From: Helicobacter sp.
Lineage (GTDB): Bacteria > Campylobacterota > Campylobacteria > Campylobacterales > Helicobacteraceae
DNA: 64,000 bases
Reading direction: 5' to 3'
NCBI RefSeq assembly: GCF_017502485.1
Contig: NZ_JAFVUX010000031.1
Location: 1 to 64,000 of the forward strand
Part shown: piece by piece, positions 28,804 through 38,722 of the stretch
How the letters are laid out: the number at the start of each line of letters is the position of its first letter
How positions within the stretch are numbered: position 1 is the stretch's first letter
Translations under genes and position numbers: made by a program
Notes under the pieces: generated by a model
The model's database searches: none
Seen by the model: only the letters and a program-made list of their open reading frames with translations
What the model was told of the DNA's origin: nothing

Positions 28804-29922
28804 TCATATCCACAACCGCATAATCTCTGCAAGAGCTAAAAGCACTCTTGTATTTTGCTCTTGTGTGCCAATAGTTATGCGAAAAGCGTTGATACCATAG
28901 GAAGCAAGATTGCGGATTATAATCCCTTGTCGCAAAAGTGTATCGCAAATCACCGAAGAATCGTATGGATTTTCTAGGACGAGGGTAATAAAATTTGTAT
29001 AAGATGGAATATAGCTAATCCCCCTAGATTCTGCAAACTCCTCATATCGAAGCATTTGCGTGAAATTCTTTTCAAGCGTAGTGTGCACAAATTCCCTATC
29101 TTCAAGTGCCACACACGCAGCTGCAAGGCTTAATGTTGTAATATTAAATGGAGCGCGTAGCTTATACAAAGCTTGGATAATATTTTCTCGTGCGATTCCA
29201 TAGCCCACGCGCATACCTCCAAGCCCATACACTTTAGAAAAAGTGCCAAGATAAACAGTGTTTGCAAAACAATTTATAAGATCACGCGGATCAATATGCT
29301 TACTAGAATCCTTATAAGAAGCAAACTCTTGATACGCACCATCAATGATCACGAGTGTTTCTCCACTGCTCTCTTGCTCTATATGGGCAAGCAGCTTATA
29401 GAGCTCTTTGGCATCTACACACTCTCCCAGAGGATTATTGGGTACACAAAAAAACACAACATCAGGCTTATACTGCTTAAATAGCTCATAGAATTCTGCA
29501 AGATTATGCTCCTTACTCGGTGTGCGTATCACTTGCGCACCAATATGCTTGGCATAAATCTCATACATCGCAAAAGTAATACCCGCCATAAGAATTTTGC
29601 TTGATTTATTTGCTTTAGCGTGGAGACAAAGCTCGATGATTTGATCACTCCCAGATCCTATGATACACTGCCCATATTTGATACCATAGTGTCGTTGCAA
29701 GAGTGAAATAAGCGCGTGCATAGAATCATCTGGATAGAATGATACTTTGTGAGCGTTATGCCTAATGCACTCTACAACATTGGGAGAAGCACCATAGGGA
29801 TTCTCATTACTTGCTAACTTAATAATATCTCTTTCATCAAGCCCAAAAGTGCGCACCACTTCTTCAATAGGCTTGCCAGCCTGATAAGTAGCAATATGCG
29901 CTAGCTCTTCATTAAACCGCAT
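28804..29922 (-). CDS. hisC: Histidinol-phosphate aminotransferase HisC
   Basis: 372 residues. A fold-type I PLP enzyme acting in histidine synthesis. SNENPYGASP near the start, NPNNPLGE-like VPNNPLGE, and the lysine in YLGTFSKVYGLGGMRVGY (the PLP Schiff base) identify HisC or a closely related aromatic aminotransferase. No other his gene is nearby; the gene is simply embedded upstream of fliF. It may therefore be a general aromatic/histidinol-phosphate aminotransferase. Confidence 0.88.
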   Translation of the reverse strand: MRFNEELAHIATYQAGKPIEEVVRTFGLDERDIIKLASNENPYGASPNVVECIRHNAHKVSFYPDDSMHALISLLQRHYGIKYGQCIIGSGSDQIIELCLHAKANKSSKILMAGITFAMYEIYAKHIGAQVIRTPSKEHNLAEFYELFKQYKPDVVFFCVPNNPLGECVDAKELYKLLAHIEQESSGETLVIIDGAYQEFASYKDSSKHIDPRDLINCFANTVYLGTFSKVYGLGGMRVGYGIARENIIQALYKLRAPFNITTLSLAAACVALEDREFVHTTLEKNFTQMLRYEEFAESRGISYIPSYTNFITLVLENPYDSSVICDTLLRQGIIIRNLASYGINAFRITIGTQEQNTRVLLALAEIMRLWI

Positions 29923-29949
29923 AATAGCTCCGCTTTCTAACCTCTTGCA

Positions 29950-30741
29950 TTAATCACACCTAATCGTAATGTGCGCTTCTAAGTGCAATGGAGCGGATTT
30001 CTCTAAAGGCACCTCAATATCGGTAGTTATAGGAAGAATCGTAGCAAAAAGATTAATGCCACTAAGCGATTCTCTACTAGCACCAAGTGCACGCGCAATT
30101 ACATCATTTGAGCTATATGCACCCCTCTCACTACTTGCTAGCAGTAAGCAGCGTCTCTTTGTCTGCTCTGAGTAGAATACAACGCTTTGGTGCGCCTTTT
30201 CTAGTAAGCGCGCGCGTAGATTCTGCTTAGCATTCTCAATTTGTGCAAAATCTACGACAGGATACAAGCTTGATACCCCTGCGCGCAAGCCACCATTCTT
30301 TAGAGTAAGATAGTCAATTTCTTTTAACAAGGCTTTATACTCTTCTATGTCCTTTTCCGTGATAACGCAACTAATCTCTCCGACCATTGCTTCATCTTCT
30401 AATATTTTTGACTGCACCAAACACGCTCCACGCTCATATAATGGCGACTTGGCAACACGATCTGCAATCTCCTTAAGAACACGAGAAAATCTACTGACAA
30501 GATCTTGCTGTCGCTCTACATCGCTATATCCTATCTTATTGGGCATACTGATAATAACCTTGCTCTCATATTGCTCATAGGGAATTTGTATGGCTTCTAC
30601 GGTATCCAATGTATAGTGGTGCGATCGCTCCCCTAGGTGCAGAATCTCCTTCATATCAATGATAAAATGCGAAAACAACGCGCCTCCAGCAAAGATAACA
30701 AGAGTCAACAAGCAGATCATTAAGTATTGTAACCAACGCAT
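29950..30741 (-). CDS. Exported protein of unknown function
   Basis: 263 residues from the ATG at 30741, which sits 18 bases after a predicted transcription start. The N-terminus has a single membrane helix (residues about 5-28) and the rest would be periplasmic. The segment starting near IQIPYEQYESKVIISMPN and the later charged helices recall SIMPL-type periplasmic proteins, but only weakly. It is the first gene of the long hisC-fliFGH-dxs array, and its product is conserved upstream of fliF in Helicobacter as far as I recall. Confidence 0.6.
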   Translation of the reverse strand: MRWLQYLMICLLTLVIFAGGALFSHFIIDMKEILHLGERSHHYTLDTVEAIQIPYEQYESKVIISMPNKIGYSDVERQQDLVSRFSRVLKEIADRVAKSPLYERGACLVQSKILEDEAMVGEISCVITEKDIEEYKALLKEIDYLTLKNGGLRAGVSSLYPVVDFAQIENAKQNLRARLLEKAHQSVVFYSEQTKRRCLLLASSERGAYSSNDVIARALGASRESLSGINLFATILPITTDIEVPLEKSAPLHLEAHITIRCD

Positions 30742-30765
30742 TTTTTTCTCCAAATATTTTTGGGC

Positions 30766-30774
30766 ATTATACCA
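30766..30774 (-). promoter_or_regulatory. Extended -10 promoter of the hisC-fliF array
   Basis: The minus strand reads TGGTATAAT (30774-30766), an extended -10 element as used by Campylobacterota sigma-70, which relies little on a -35. Transcription would start near 30759, giving a short leader of about 18 bases before the ATG at 30741. It faces away from the promoter at 30882-30890. Confidence 0.6.
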
Positions 30775-30881
30775 TTTTAATGTGCCAAAACTATTGTAAA
30801 TTTGGATTTTGCGCTTATATTGAGACAATTTCTGCCTGACACAAACTTGGGATAAAATATTTATAAAAAATGGCATTTTCT

Positions 30882-30890
30882 TGCTATAAT
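30882..30890 (+). promoter_or_regulatory. Extended -10 promoter of the pgsA-rseP array
   Basis: TGCTATAAT (30882-30890) on the plus strand is an extended -10 element, preceded by AT-rich sequence. Transcription would begin near 30897, about 97 bases before the ATG of the small conserved gene at 30994. No second gene start is seen in that leader. Confidence 0.6.
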
Positions 30891-30993
30891 CGCCTTTCGC
30901 TAATCATTCGCAGGCTGACATATTTTGTATAGATCGTGTGTCGTGGCTATCGCACTAATGCACAACAACACAAATAGAACTAAAGGAAATCCA

Positions 30994-31242
30994 ATGGCGA
31001 AAAAACCCATCCCTGCCAAGGAACTAAAAAAAGTATTCCAAATGCTTCCAAATATCGATGAGAAGCAGATCAAAACACTTCGCCCCTATGTCTCCAAAAA
31101 TGCTTACAAAAAGCTACGCAAACTCTCTGGCTTCATTGATCAGGGCATTATCAATGATCTAAAGAGAGAAACAAAATCCCTTATGCAAATCGCAGCAGAT
31201 CTCACAAGCGACATAAGCTTTAGTGATCTTGTTGAGAAATAA
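30994..31242 (+). CDS. Small conserved basic protein
   Basis: 82 residues, starting at the ATG at 30994, which AAAGGA precedes by 6 bases. The N-terminal half is Lys-rich (MAKKPIPAKELKK, then LRPYVSKNAYKKLRKL), the C-terminal half acidic and helical. No known motif. Located 41 bases upstream of pgsA in the first position of the operon. Possibly nucleic-acid binding from its charge, but this is inference. Confidence 0.7.
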   Translation: MAKKPIPAKELKKVFQMLPNIDEKQIKTLRPYVSKNAYKKLRKLSGFIDQGIINDLKRETKSLMQIAADLTSDISFSDLVEK

Positions 31243-31283
31243 CCATCAATTAGCGCACTGTGGGTGTATTTGGGGATTAGCTT

Positions 31284-31829
31284 ATGATAAAAAAACTCCC
31301 AAATGTCCTAACAATTGCACGCATATTTCTTGCGGTGTTCTTACTTTTTTTTCTCTTACACAGCGATCTCATCTTGCCTGATTGGGTGAATTCTAGCTGG
31401 ATAAATTACTTTTCTTGCTTGATTTTTTGTCTCGCTTCTTTGACAGATTTTTTTGACGGCTATATTGCTAGGCACTGCAAGGTAGAATCCATCTTTGGCG
31501 AAGTCTTTGACCCCCTAGCAGATAAAATGCTTATCCTTAGTGCGTTTATCGCCTTGCTACTATTGGAGCGCGCGAATGCTTGGGCAGTGTTTATCATTTT
31601 GAGCAGAGAGTTTTTCATCACAGGATTGCGCGTGGTGGTAGCAAGCTCTGGTAAGTCCATTGCCGCTAGTTATCTTGGCAAATACAAAACAGGCTTCCAA
31701 ATCGCTGCAATCGCATTTTTACTCGCGGACTTTTTTCCGGGTGGAAATATGCTTTTGTGGTTGGCAACTTTTATGACATTTTATTCTGGGGTGGATTACA
31801 CCATAAAATACTACAAAAGTATGGATTAA
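31284..31829 (+). CDS. pgsA: CDP-diacylglycerol-glycerol-3-phosphate phosphatidyltransferase
   Basis: 181 residues. PgsA joins glycerol 3-phosphate to CDP-diacylglycerol in the inner membrane, the committed step to phosphatidylglycerol and cardiolipin. The CDP-alcohol phosphotransferase signature is complete: TDFFDGYIAR followed by GEVFDPLADK, giving the D-x2-D-G-x2-A-R-x8-G-x3-D-x3-D pattern. Four or five hydrophobic helices. It shares the stop/start TAATG with the following protease gene. Confidence 0.94.
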   Translation: MIKKLPNVLTIARIFLAVFLLFFLLHSDLILPDWVNSSWINYFSCLIFCLASLTDFFDGYIARHCKVESIFGEVFDPLADKMLILSAFIALLLLERANAWAVFIILSREFFITGLRVVVASSGKSIAASYLGKYKTGFQIAAIAFLLADFFPGGNMLLWLATFMTFYSGVDYTIKYYKSMD

Positions 31830-32923
31830 TGGGCATTTTCAGCGCGTTTTTGGCATTATGCTTCTTGGTATTTTTCCACGAGCTTGGGCACTTTTGCGCA
31901 GCGAGACTCTTTGGCGTGCGCGTAGAGGTCTTTAGTATAGGTTTTGGGAGAAAGCTCCTATGCAAGCGTATAGGCAATACAGAATATGCCTTATCTCTTA
32001 TCCCGCTAGGTGGCTATGTCAAACTAAAAGGGCAGGATGACCTCAATCCAACCAGCCACGAAATCGCTAAAGATAGCTACAATACAAGACACCCTTTGGT
32101 AAAAATCACAATCCTATCTGCTGGCGTGGTCTTTAATATACTGCTAGCATTTTTACTCTATATTGCTATAGGAGTATCTGGGGTGAATATACTCCAGCCC
32201 GTAGTGGGTAGCGTGCAAGAGCAGAGCCCATCACAAAAAGCTGGAATTCTCCCTGATGATCGCATCATAAAGATAGATTCTACCTTTATCACTTCTTGGG
32301 AGCAGCTTAGTCAAATCATAGCTCAAGCCAAACCTAGTGACAGCTCCTTTACCCCCACATACACTCCACATACACTCCACATACAGCGTGGTGATGAGCT
32401 AAAGTCGCTTACCATCACACCAGAATCTAGCAACTATCAAAACATCTTCGGCGATACAATACAACGCCCTATGATTGGCATAGTTGCTAAGGGTGAAGTG
32501 GGGGTAGAACACTTAGGGCTAGTTGCTAGCATCAAGTTTGCTATTCAAGAAGTAGTGCGCGCAAGTCTCTTGATCTTTGAATCACTAAAGCGACTCATTT
32601 TAGGGCTTATCCCACTTGGTGAGCTAAGCGGAGTTATAGGAATTGTTGATGTGATGGCAGAAGTTGCCCCAAGTGGATTCTATGCATTTGCTATGGTTAT
32701 GGCACTAATTTCTGTCAATCTTGCTGTAATCAATCTCTTGCCTATCCCAGCCCTTGATGGCGGGCAAATTGTCTTTGTATGCTATGAAGCATTGATGAAA
32801 AAGCGAATGAGTGATAAAGCGCTATACGCTCTCACTATGTTTGGGTGGACCGTGCTTCTAGGGCTTTTGGCACTAGGGGTTTATAATGATGTCTTGCGGA
32901 TTGTTACAAGGACTATGCAGTGA
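31829..32923 (+). CDS. RseP-type site-2 metalloprotease
   Basis: 364 residues from the ATG at 31829, which overlaps the pgsA stop by one base; the longer upstream frame is inside pgsA. The HEXXH zinc motif is FFHELGHFCA in the first membrane helix. A PDZ domain lies near residues 125-205 (PSQKAGILPDDRI), and the second metal motif is NLLPIPALDGGQ. This is the RseP/MmpA layout for intramembrane cleavage of anti-sigma factors or signal peptide remnants. The substrate in this organism is unknown. Confidence 0.92.
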   Translation: MGIFSAFLALCFLVFFHELGHFCAARLFGVRVEVFSIGFGRKLLCKRIGNTEYALSLIPLGGYVKLKGQDDLNPTSHEIAKDSYNTRHPLVKITILSAGVVFNILLAFLLYIAIGVSGVNILQPVVGSVQEQSPSQKAGILPDDRIIKIDSTFITSWEQLSQIIAQAKPSDSSFTPTYTPHTLHIQRGDELKSLTITPESSNYQNIFGDTIQRPMIGIVAKGEVGVEHLGLVASIKFAIQEVVRASLLIFESLKRLILGLIPLGELSGVIGIVDVMAEVAPSGFYAFAMVMALISVNLAVINLLPIPALDGGQIVFVCYEALMKKRMSDKALYALTMFGWTVLLGLLALGVYNDVLRIVTRTMQ

Positions 32924-34200
32924 GCGCACTAGGGCCACTAAGTGTAAGCGCGCTAAATGCGCAGATTAAATCCCTGCTTGAAGTAACATTTGTAGAAGTA
33001 TTCTTTCAAGGTGAGGTCAGCAACTTTACCTTGCACAAAGCAAGTGGACACTTGTATTTTAGCCTTAAAGATTCTCAAAGCTCTATTCGCTGCGTGATGT
33101 TTAAGGGCAATGCCAAGTCTCTGCGCTTTTTCCCAGAAAATGGTATACAAGTCACCATAAAAGGTGCGCTTAGTGTCTATACACCTCGCGGGGAATACCA
33201 AGTCATCTGCCACTCTCTTATAGAAAGTGGCAACGGCTCTCTAAGTGCGCAGTATGAAGCCTTGAAAAAAAAGTTAGAATCTGAAGGCTACTTTGCAAAC
33301 AAAAAACCCTTGCCTCTCTTCCCTAAAAAAATCGCCCTACTCACCTCCCTCTCTGGCGCAGCTTTGCAAGATATGAAGCAAATAGCTAGCGTACGCTGGA
33401 ATCTTACAAAGCTTGTCGCTTTTGATACACTCACACAAGGGGCACAAGCGAGCAAGCATATCGCGCACAATATCGCCTATGTGGATAGTTTCTTTGGCAC
33501 AAGCAATGCTTTTGACATCATTGTTATTGGTAGAGGTGGTGGGAGTATGGAAGATTTGTGGGGGTTTAATGAAGAGATTGTAGCAGAGGCGATTTTTAAT
33601 GCGCGCACACCAATTGTCTCTGCTGTTGGACACGAAATAGACTTTGTCATTAGTGATTTTGTCGCCGATATGCGCGCACCTACACCCTCAGCTTGTATGG
33701 AGATGATCCTGCCAGATAAGAAAGAGTGGCTTTTGCGACTTGATGAAATCCGTGAGCAATACGACAAGTATGTGCTAGAATCCCTGGACAAAGCCCAAAG
33801 GTTCTGCGATCATCTCCTAGAGCTTTACCAACAAGTAAGCTATGAGCGCACCTTATCTTTCGCCAGTGAGCAAATAGAGCAGTTACGCGCATTGCTAGAT
33901 TCTACTATGGAACAAGTTTGGAAGCAAAAGGCTACAGTGCTTAATGCACAAGCCTTGCAGTATAGGCAATTGCCACTTTTGCGCGAAAAAGAATATGCCC
34001 TACAATCCCTAGCCAAAGAATTACAAGCTCTTGATCCCAAACGCCTTGTGCGCGAGAATTTCGCCCAGATCCTACACAATGGCAAGCCAGCGACGCTTGC
34101 AAGCTTGCAACCCAATGCAGAAATAGAGCTATGTGATGGGCAGATCCTAGCACGCGCTAGAGTCCTAGACTTCCCACCCACACTAGAATCTAACCAATAA
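32920..34200 (+). CDS. xseA: Exodeoxyribonuclease VII large subunit
   Basis: 426 residues with a GTG start at 32920, overlapping the protease stop. XseA is the catalytic subunit of exonuclease VII, which degrades single-stranded DNA. An OB-fold covers roughly residues 15-105 (EVSNFTLHKASGHLYFSLKD), then the conserved core including IALLTS, DIIVIGRGGGSMEDLW and ISAVGHEID-like VSAVGHEIDF, then a coiled-coil tail. No xseB is seen in the window. Confidence 0.94.
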   Translation: MSALGPLSVSALNAQIKSLLEVTFVEVFFQGEVSNFTLHKASGHLYFSLKDSQSSIRCVMFKGNAKSLRFFPENGIQVTIKGALSVYTPRGEYQVICHSLIESGNGSLSAQYEALKKKLESEGYFANKKPLPLFPKKIALLTSLSGAALQDMKQIASVRWNLTKLVAFDTLTQGAQASKHIAHNIAYVDSFFGTSNAFDIIVIGRGGGSMEDLWGFNEEIVAEAIFNARTPIVSAVGHEIDFVISDFVADMRAPTPSACMEMILPDKKEWLLRLDEIREQYDKYVLESLDKAQRFCDHLLELYQQVSYERTLSFASEQIEQLRALLDSTMEQVWKQKATVLNAQALQYRQLPLLREKEYALQSLAKELQALDPKRLVRENFAQILHNGKPATLASLQPNAEIELCDGQILARARVLDFPPTLESNQ

Positions 34201-34210
34201 TTTGACGACA

Positions 34211-35077
34211 ATGAACGCACTTCTGCTTACCTATAAACCCGCTTTCATCTCAAGTAACGGCTTTTTGACACAGATTAAAAGAAATTACAACACTAGCAAA
34301 GCCGGATTCTCTGGGACGCTTGATCCATTTGCACAAGGCTCATTGCTCATTGCCACAGGAGCTTACACAAAGCTCTTGCCTTTTATCAAAACAGAACCCA
34401 AGGTCTATGAAGCCACTTTATGGCTAGGGGCAAAGTCCCTAAGTCTTGATACAGAAAACATCACCCACATAGATTCTACTCTACCGCTAGATTCTAGCTT
34501 TGTGCGCAAAGTGGTAGAGAGCTTTGTAGGAAAGATTACCTACACACCCCCAGCCTTTAGTGCCAAAAAGATCCAAGGTAAGCGCGCCTATGCAATGGCT
34601 AGATTAGGGCAGAGCATAGAGCTAGCCCCCACAACTATGCATAGCTATACCATAGAGTTTTTATGCTATGCGCATCCTTTCATCTCCTTTCGCGCCTGTG
34701 TAAGCAAGGGGTCTTACATTCGCTCTCTTGGAAGCCTAATCGCACAAAAGCTTGGGAGCTTTGGCACACTTAGTGCGCTAAAGCGTGTAAGCGAGGGGGA
34801 TTTAGTCGCACAAAGGGGCAAAATCATAAAACTAGATCCACTAAAGACTCTCCCCTACCCCACCTTGCCCATAGATCCGCGCTATAAGGAGTGTTTTTAC
34901 CACGGAAAAAAGCTCACGCAAAATGACTTAGATTCTAGCGTGCAAACTAGAGTCGATTTGGATAAAAATCCACGCTATATAGTGCAATTTGATGAATTTT
35001 TTTCTATAATACAGCTCTATCGAGATGGCAGTATCTCGTATCTTCTCAATAGGATAGATTATGCTCATACTCTCTAG
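34211..35077 (+). CDS. truB: tRNA pseudouridine(55) synthase TruB
   Basis: 288 residues from the ATG at 34211. A TTG three codons upstream (34202) is also open, and no clear ribosome binding site separates them. TruB makes the universal pseudouridine 55 of the T-loop. The catalytic Asp is in [29 protein letters not shown] and the RCHKGTYIR-like [13 protein letters not shown] follow as expected. It overlaps csrA by 17 bases. Confidence 0.93.
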   Translation: MNALLLTYKPAFISSNGFLTQIKRNYNTSKAGFSGTLDPFAQGSLLIATGAYTKLLPFIKTEPKVYEATLWLGAKSLSLDTENITHIDSTLPLDSSFVRKVVESFVGKITYTPPAFSAKKIQGKRAYAMARLGQSIELAPTTMHSYTIEFLCYAHPFISFRACVSKGSYIRSLGSLIAQKLGSFGTLSALKRVSEGDLVAQRGKIIKLDPLKTLPYPTLPIDPRYKECFYHGKKLTQNDLDSSVQTRVDLDKNPRYIVQFDEFFSIIQLYRDGSISYLLNRIDYAHTL

Positions 35078-35291
35078 AAAGCAAGATGAAAGTATCGTAA
35101 TAGGCGATAATATCATCATAAAAGTCGTATCCATCGACAGGGGGAGTGTGAAGCTAGGCTTTGAAGCTCCGCCAAAGACTCTTATCCTACGCGCAGAGCT
35201 TAAAGAAGCCATCGCCAGTGAAAACAAAAAGGCTATAGGCGATTCCCCCAATGAAGCCTTGCTTAATTTGGGCAAACATATCAAACGCTAA
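35061..35291 (+). CDS. csrA: Carbon storage regulator CsrA
   Basis: 76 residues. CsrA is a dimeric RNA-binding protein that blocks ribosome access at GGA-containing leader hairpins. The N-terminal [18 protein letters not shown] is diagnostic. The tail after residue 60 is longer than in E. coli. It starts within truB and its stop overlaps the ispE ATG (TAATG), so it is translated in a coupled truB-csrA-ispE-smpB chain. In Campylobacter and Helicobacter, CsrA controls motility genes. Confidence 0.96.
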   Translation: MLILSRKQDESIVIGDNIIIKVVSIDRGSVKLGFEAPPKTLILRAELKEAIASENKKAIGDSPNEALLNLGKHIKR

Positions 35292-36175
35292 TGCTCTATA
35301 AGTCCTACCCTAAAGTCAATCTTTATCTCCACATTGTAGGCAAAACGCCCAATAATTATCATCTCCTGCACTCGCGTTTTGTGCGTGTAGTAGGGGATTT
35401 GTATGATGAAATTGCCATCACACACACCCCAAATGCCGCAAAAGATTGTGTACTAGGTAATTTTCCTTGCAAGATAGAGCACTCAAGTGTATATCTTGCC
35501 CTGCAAGCATTACGCAAAATTGATGGTGTGCGCTTTCCACCGGTGCGCATAGAAGTGCAAAAGCATATCCCTAGTGGCGCAGGACTAGGGGGAGGTAGCT
35601 CTAATGCTGGGGTTGTGTTAGCAGCACTAATTGCGCGATATGGGGCAGAGTTTAAGGGCAAAGCAAAGCAAATGTACGCATATTTTGCAAGCCCTAAAAA
35701 TCCTAAATCCCCCCTGCCCACCACACTTAGCAACCTTGCCAAAAGTATCGGCGCAGATGTGGCGTTTTTTGTATCACAAGTAGATTGTGCGGAGGTTTCT
35801 GGCATTGGTGAGCATATTGAGCCTTGTGATTCTAGGCTTAATGACATTACGCGCTTTAGCATATACACACCTAAAATCGCTTGTGATACAGCTCAGGTCT
35901 ACCGCCACTACACTGCTACAAGCACACCAAATCCTAATGCTAAGGACTTCACCGCTCTCAGTAACTCTGCCATCCTTGCTAGTGGCGCTGCTGAGAGCTT
36001 AAATGATCTCTTTCTCCCAGCTTGTGCCATCTACAAAGAGCTAGAATCTGTGGCTAAAGAACTTGGGGAGAGCTGGTTTTTCTCTGGGAGTGGAAGTAGC
36101 TTTTTTCGCATAGATTCCAGCACAAGCACACCTAACACACCAGAATCTACTCTCAGCACACAAGGCGCGCTATGA
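35291..36175 (+). CDS. ispE: 4-diphosphocytidyl-2-C-methyl-D-erythritol kinase
   Basis: 294 residues. IspE phosphorylates CDP-ME in the MEP isoprenoid pathway, downstream of the Dxs reaction encoded at 23387-25249. A GHMP kinase with the ATP loop [15 protein letters not shown] and the N-terminal [12 protein letters not shown]. It has an inserted Lys- and Pro-rich stretch after the ATP loop compared with E. coli. The end overlaps smpB in an ATGA arrangement. Confidence 0.94.
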   Translation: MLYKSYPKVNLYLHIVGKTPNNYHLLHSRFVRVVGDLYDEIAITHTPNAAKDCVLGNFPCKIEHSSVYLALQALRKIDGVRFPPVRIEVQKHIPSGAGLGGGSSNAGVVLAALIARYGAEFKGKAKQMYAYFASPKNPKSPLPTTLSNLAKSIGADVAFFVSQVDCAEVSGIGEHIEPCDSRLNDITRFSIYTPKIACDTAQVYRHYTATSTPNPNAKDFTALSNSAILASGAAESLNDLFLPACAIYKELESVAKELGESWFFSGSGSSFFRIDSSTSTPNTPESTLSTQGAL

Positions 36176-36633
36176 AACTTATCGCGCAAAATAAAAAAGC
36201 GTTATTTGATTATGAGATTATAGAAAAGTTAGAGTGTGGCATAGTCTTGCTAGGCTCTGAAGTCAAGTCTCTGCGCCTTAGCCGCTGTAATCTTAAAGAC
36301 AGCTTCGCACGCTTTGTCAAGGGGGAGCTCTTTGTCTTTGGTATGCACATTTCTTTTCTCCAAAGCACCAACCCTCACTTCCGACCTGATGAGAAGCGCG
36401 CCAGGAAACTTCTGCTCCATAGATCTCAACTTGATAAGTGGTTGGGCAAAGTTTCCCAAAATGGACTCACTATCGTGCCATTATCCATTTACTTTAATGC
36501 GCACAATAAAGCCAAGCTCCAGCTAGCCCTTGCGCGTGGAAAACAGCTCCACGATAAGCGTGAAAGCATTAAGAAAAAGATACTTAATAAAGAAGCGCGC
36601 GCAAGCCTTAAAAACTATGGCAAAAGCTTGTAG
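36172..36633 (+). CDS. smpB: SsrA-binding protein SmpB
   Basis: 153 residues. SmpB brings tmRNA to stalled ribosomes. [20 protein letters not shown]-like N-terminus, then [10 protein letters not shown] and the C-terminal Lys/Arg tail [14 protein letters not shown] that becomes ordered in the ribosome. Overlaps ispE by 4 bases; exbB follows after 23 bases. No ssrA gene was recognised in this window. Confidence 0.96.
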   Translation: MKLIAQNKKALFDYEIIEKLECGIVLLGSEVKSLRLSRCNLKDSFARFVKGELFVFGMHISFLQSTNPHFRPDEKRARKLLLHRSQLDKWLGKVSQNGLTIVPLSIYFNAHNKAKLQLALARGKQLHDKRESIKKKILNKEARASLKNYGKSL

Positions 36634-36656
36634 AATCTAACTTACAAAGGTAGAAA

Positions 36657-37109
36657 ATGAAAGAAATTATTGATTATTCTGTGTTGGGATTTTTAGGGTC
36701 GCTCTCGGTTTTGGTGATTGCCATTGGGATTGAGCGAGCGTGGTTTTATGCAACCGTGCGAGTTGATGATTATGTCGATAAGCGATTATTGGAGCTTGAT
36801 TTACATAAGCGACTAACTCTCATAGCCACCATTGGCTCAAATGCCCCCTATGTCGGACTGCTTGGCACCGTAGCCGGGATTATGATCACTTTCATTGATA
36901 TTGGCAACAGTGCGCAAATTGATACCCAAACTATAATGACAGGACTAGCCCTTGCACTAAAAGCTACAGCTATGGGGCTTATTGTAGCAATCCCTAGCAT
37001 TGTGCTTTATAATCTCTTAGTGCGTAAAGCAGAGATTGTACTAACAAAGTGGGATATCTATCACAACCCCACTACAACAAGCAAAAGTGCTATGCGCATA
37101 GACACCTAG
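36657..37109 (+). CDS. exbB: ExbB/TolQ-type proton channel subunit
   Basis: 150 residues, the usual short Helicobacter ExbB. Three membrane helices: near residues 8-30, 58-80 and 95-125. LIATIGSNAPYVGLLGTVAGIM is the conserved second-helix motif. ExbB with ExbD energises TonB-dependent uptake. Here exbD does not follow: a TSUP permease does, 29 bases on. So it may work with an ExbD or TolR encoded elsewhere. Confidence 0.9.
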   Translation: MKEIIDYSVLGFLGSLSVLVIAIGIERAWFYATVRVDDYVDKRLLELDLHKRLTLIATIGSNAPYVGLLGTVAGIMITFIDIGNSAQIDTQTIMTGLALALKATAMGLIVAIPSIVLYNLLVRKAEIVLTKWDIYHNPTTTSKSAMRIDT

Positions 37110-37138
37110 ACCATAGAATCTAGCTATTAAGGAGAGTA

Positions 37139-37942
37139 ATGCTCACATTGTTTGCATATTTGGATTGGTGGCAGACTCCAGGTTTTATCGCGCTTGGACT
37201 AGTATCTGGCGTGGCGGCGGGGTTTTTTGGCATAGGAGGTGGAGTCATCATCGTGCCTTGTATGCTACTTGCAGGCTTCCCTATCCAACATGCCATTGGC
37301 ATTTCTATCGTGCAAATGATATTTGCTAGTGTCTTTGGCTCACTACTTAATTATAAAAAAGGCTTGCTTGATCTTAGAGAAGGGGTTTTTATAGGGGTTG
37401 GAGGTATCTTTGGTGCAAGTCTTAGCGGTGTAATACTACACTTTTGTAGTGAATTATTTCTTAGTCTAGCGTTTTTACTGCTTACAGTTATTTCTCTCTA
37501 TCGATTTGCTACAAAATCTAAGGTTACTCAAAACCTAAGCCCCATTACAAATCTCTACAAAAAGCGTGCTATTTTAGTACTAGCAGGCGCGTTTACCGGG
37601 GTATTTGCTATCTCGCTTGGTATTGGTGGAGGACTACTGATCGCGCCCATTCTTGGCTACTACTTAGGCTATGACTCTAAGAAAGTCGTGCCACTCTCGC
37701 TATTTTTTGTTGTGTTTTCATCAGCGACTGGGAGTCTCTCACTCTATCAAATGGATATAGTCGATAGTAGGCTATTTAGTGCAGCTATGCTCATAGGACT
37801 TGCTTCGATCATAGGCGTAATCATTGGGATAAAGCTCATCGCAAAATCAAGTGCAAATACCCACAGAATCGCACTTTTATGGATCTATTGCTTTGCAATC
37901 GTTGTTACAAGCATAAAAATCTTTGAAAAAGCTCTGCTATAA
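37139..37942 (+). CDS. TSUP (TauE/SafE) family permease
   Basis: 267 residues with about eight membrane helices in two halves, each starting with a glycine-rich FFGIGGGVIIVP or SLGIGGGLLIAP motif, which defines the 4-toluene sulfonate uptake family. Members move small sulfur-containing or organic anions, but the substrate cannot be predicted. AAGGAG precedes the ATG by 4 bases. Confidence 0.88.
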   Translation: MLTLFAYLDWWQTPGFIALGLVSGVAAGFFGIGGGVIIVPCMLLAGFPIQHAIGISIVQMIFASVFGSLLNYKKGLLDLREGVFIGVGGIFGASLSGVILHFCSELFLSLAFLLLTVISLYRFATKSKVTQNLSPITNLYKKRAILVLAGAFTGVFAISLGIGGGLLIAPILGYYLGYDSKKVVPLSLFFVVFSSATGSLSLYQMDIVDSRLFSAAMLIGLASIIGVIIGIKLIAKSSANTHRIALLWIYCFAIVVTSIKIFEKALL

Positions 37943-37969
37943 TCCACAAACCCCACAGAAAGGTGTCTT

Positions 37970-38722
37970 ATGCTTGTTGAAATCTCTATGCTAAGCAAAC
38001 AATACGATTCTACTCTAGCACTCAATAATCTCTCCTTAAATCTCCAAAGTGGCAGAGTCATTGGACTACTTGGTCCAAATGGCAGCGGGAAAACAACATT
38101 GATCAAAGTGCTTCTAGGGCTTTTACGCCAATATGAAGGCAGTGTAAAAATCCTTGGTGAGCCGCCTAGCGATAGGACAAAGGCACATGTCTCCTATCTC
38201 CCTGATAAAAACCATATCCCCTTACATTGGAGTATTGGTTATGCGTGTGGTTTTTTTGCAGATTTTTTTGATGACTTTAGCTTAGATAAAATCCGCACAC
38301 TTCTTAAGCAGCTAGGACTTGATCAATCTAAAAAAGTCAAAACACTCTCCAAAGGCAATAGAGAAAAGCTCTCCCTAGCTCTTATGTTATCGCGCCAAGC
38401 CAAGCTCTATATCTTTGATGAGCCAATCGCTGGGGTCGATCCTGTGGCAAGAGACTTTGTCTTTAAACTTATTTTAGATAATTACAACAAAGATGCAAGC
38501 ATACTCATCGCTACGCACTTAATCTATGATGTGGAAAAAATCCTTGATGAAGCCATATTTTTAGCAAATGGTAGTGTGCTAGCACATAGCAGTGTCGCTG
38601 CACTTACTGCCAATGTAGATGGCTTAGAAACTGCCTTTAAACAAGCTTTCGCCAAATCTGCCGCATTAGAATCCAACCGCCCAGATTCTAGCCTACTAGA
38701 TTTTACAAAAGGTGCGCTATGA
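37970..38722 (+). CDS. ABC transporter ATP-binding protein
   Basis: 250 residues. Walker A GPNGSGKTT, a short signature KTLSKGNREKLSLA (the leading LSGGQ is altered to LSKGN), Walker B LYIFDEPIAGVDP, and switch His in ATHLIYDVE. This is the group of ABC-2 exporters (BcrA/NatA/YtrB-like). It overlaps the next gene by 4 bases, and the two form one exporter. Confidence 0.88.
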   Translation: MLVEISMLSKQYDSTLALNNLSLNLQSGRVIGLLGPNGSGKTTLIKVLLGLLRQYEGSVKILGEPPSDRTKAHVSYLPDKNHIPLHWSIGYACGFFADFFDDFSLDKIRTLLKQLGLDQSKKVKTLSKGNREKLSLALMLSRQAKLYIFDEPIAGVDPVARDFVFKLILDNYNKDASILIATHLIYDVEKILDEAIFLANGSVLAHSSVAALTANVDGLETAFKQAFAKSAALESNRPDSSLLDFTKGAL

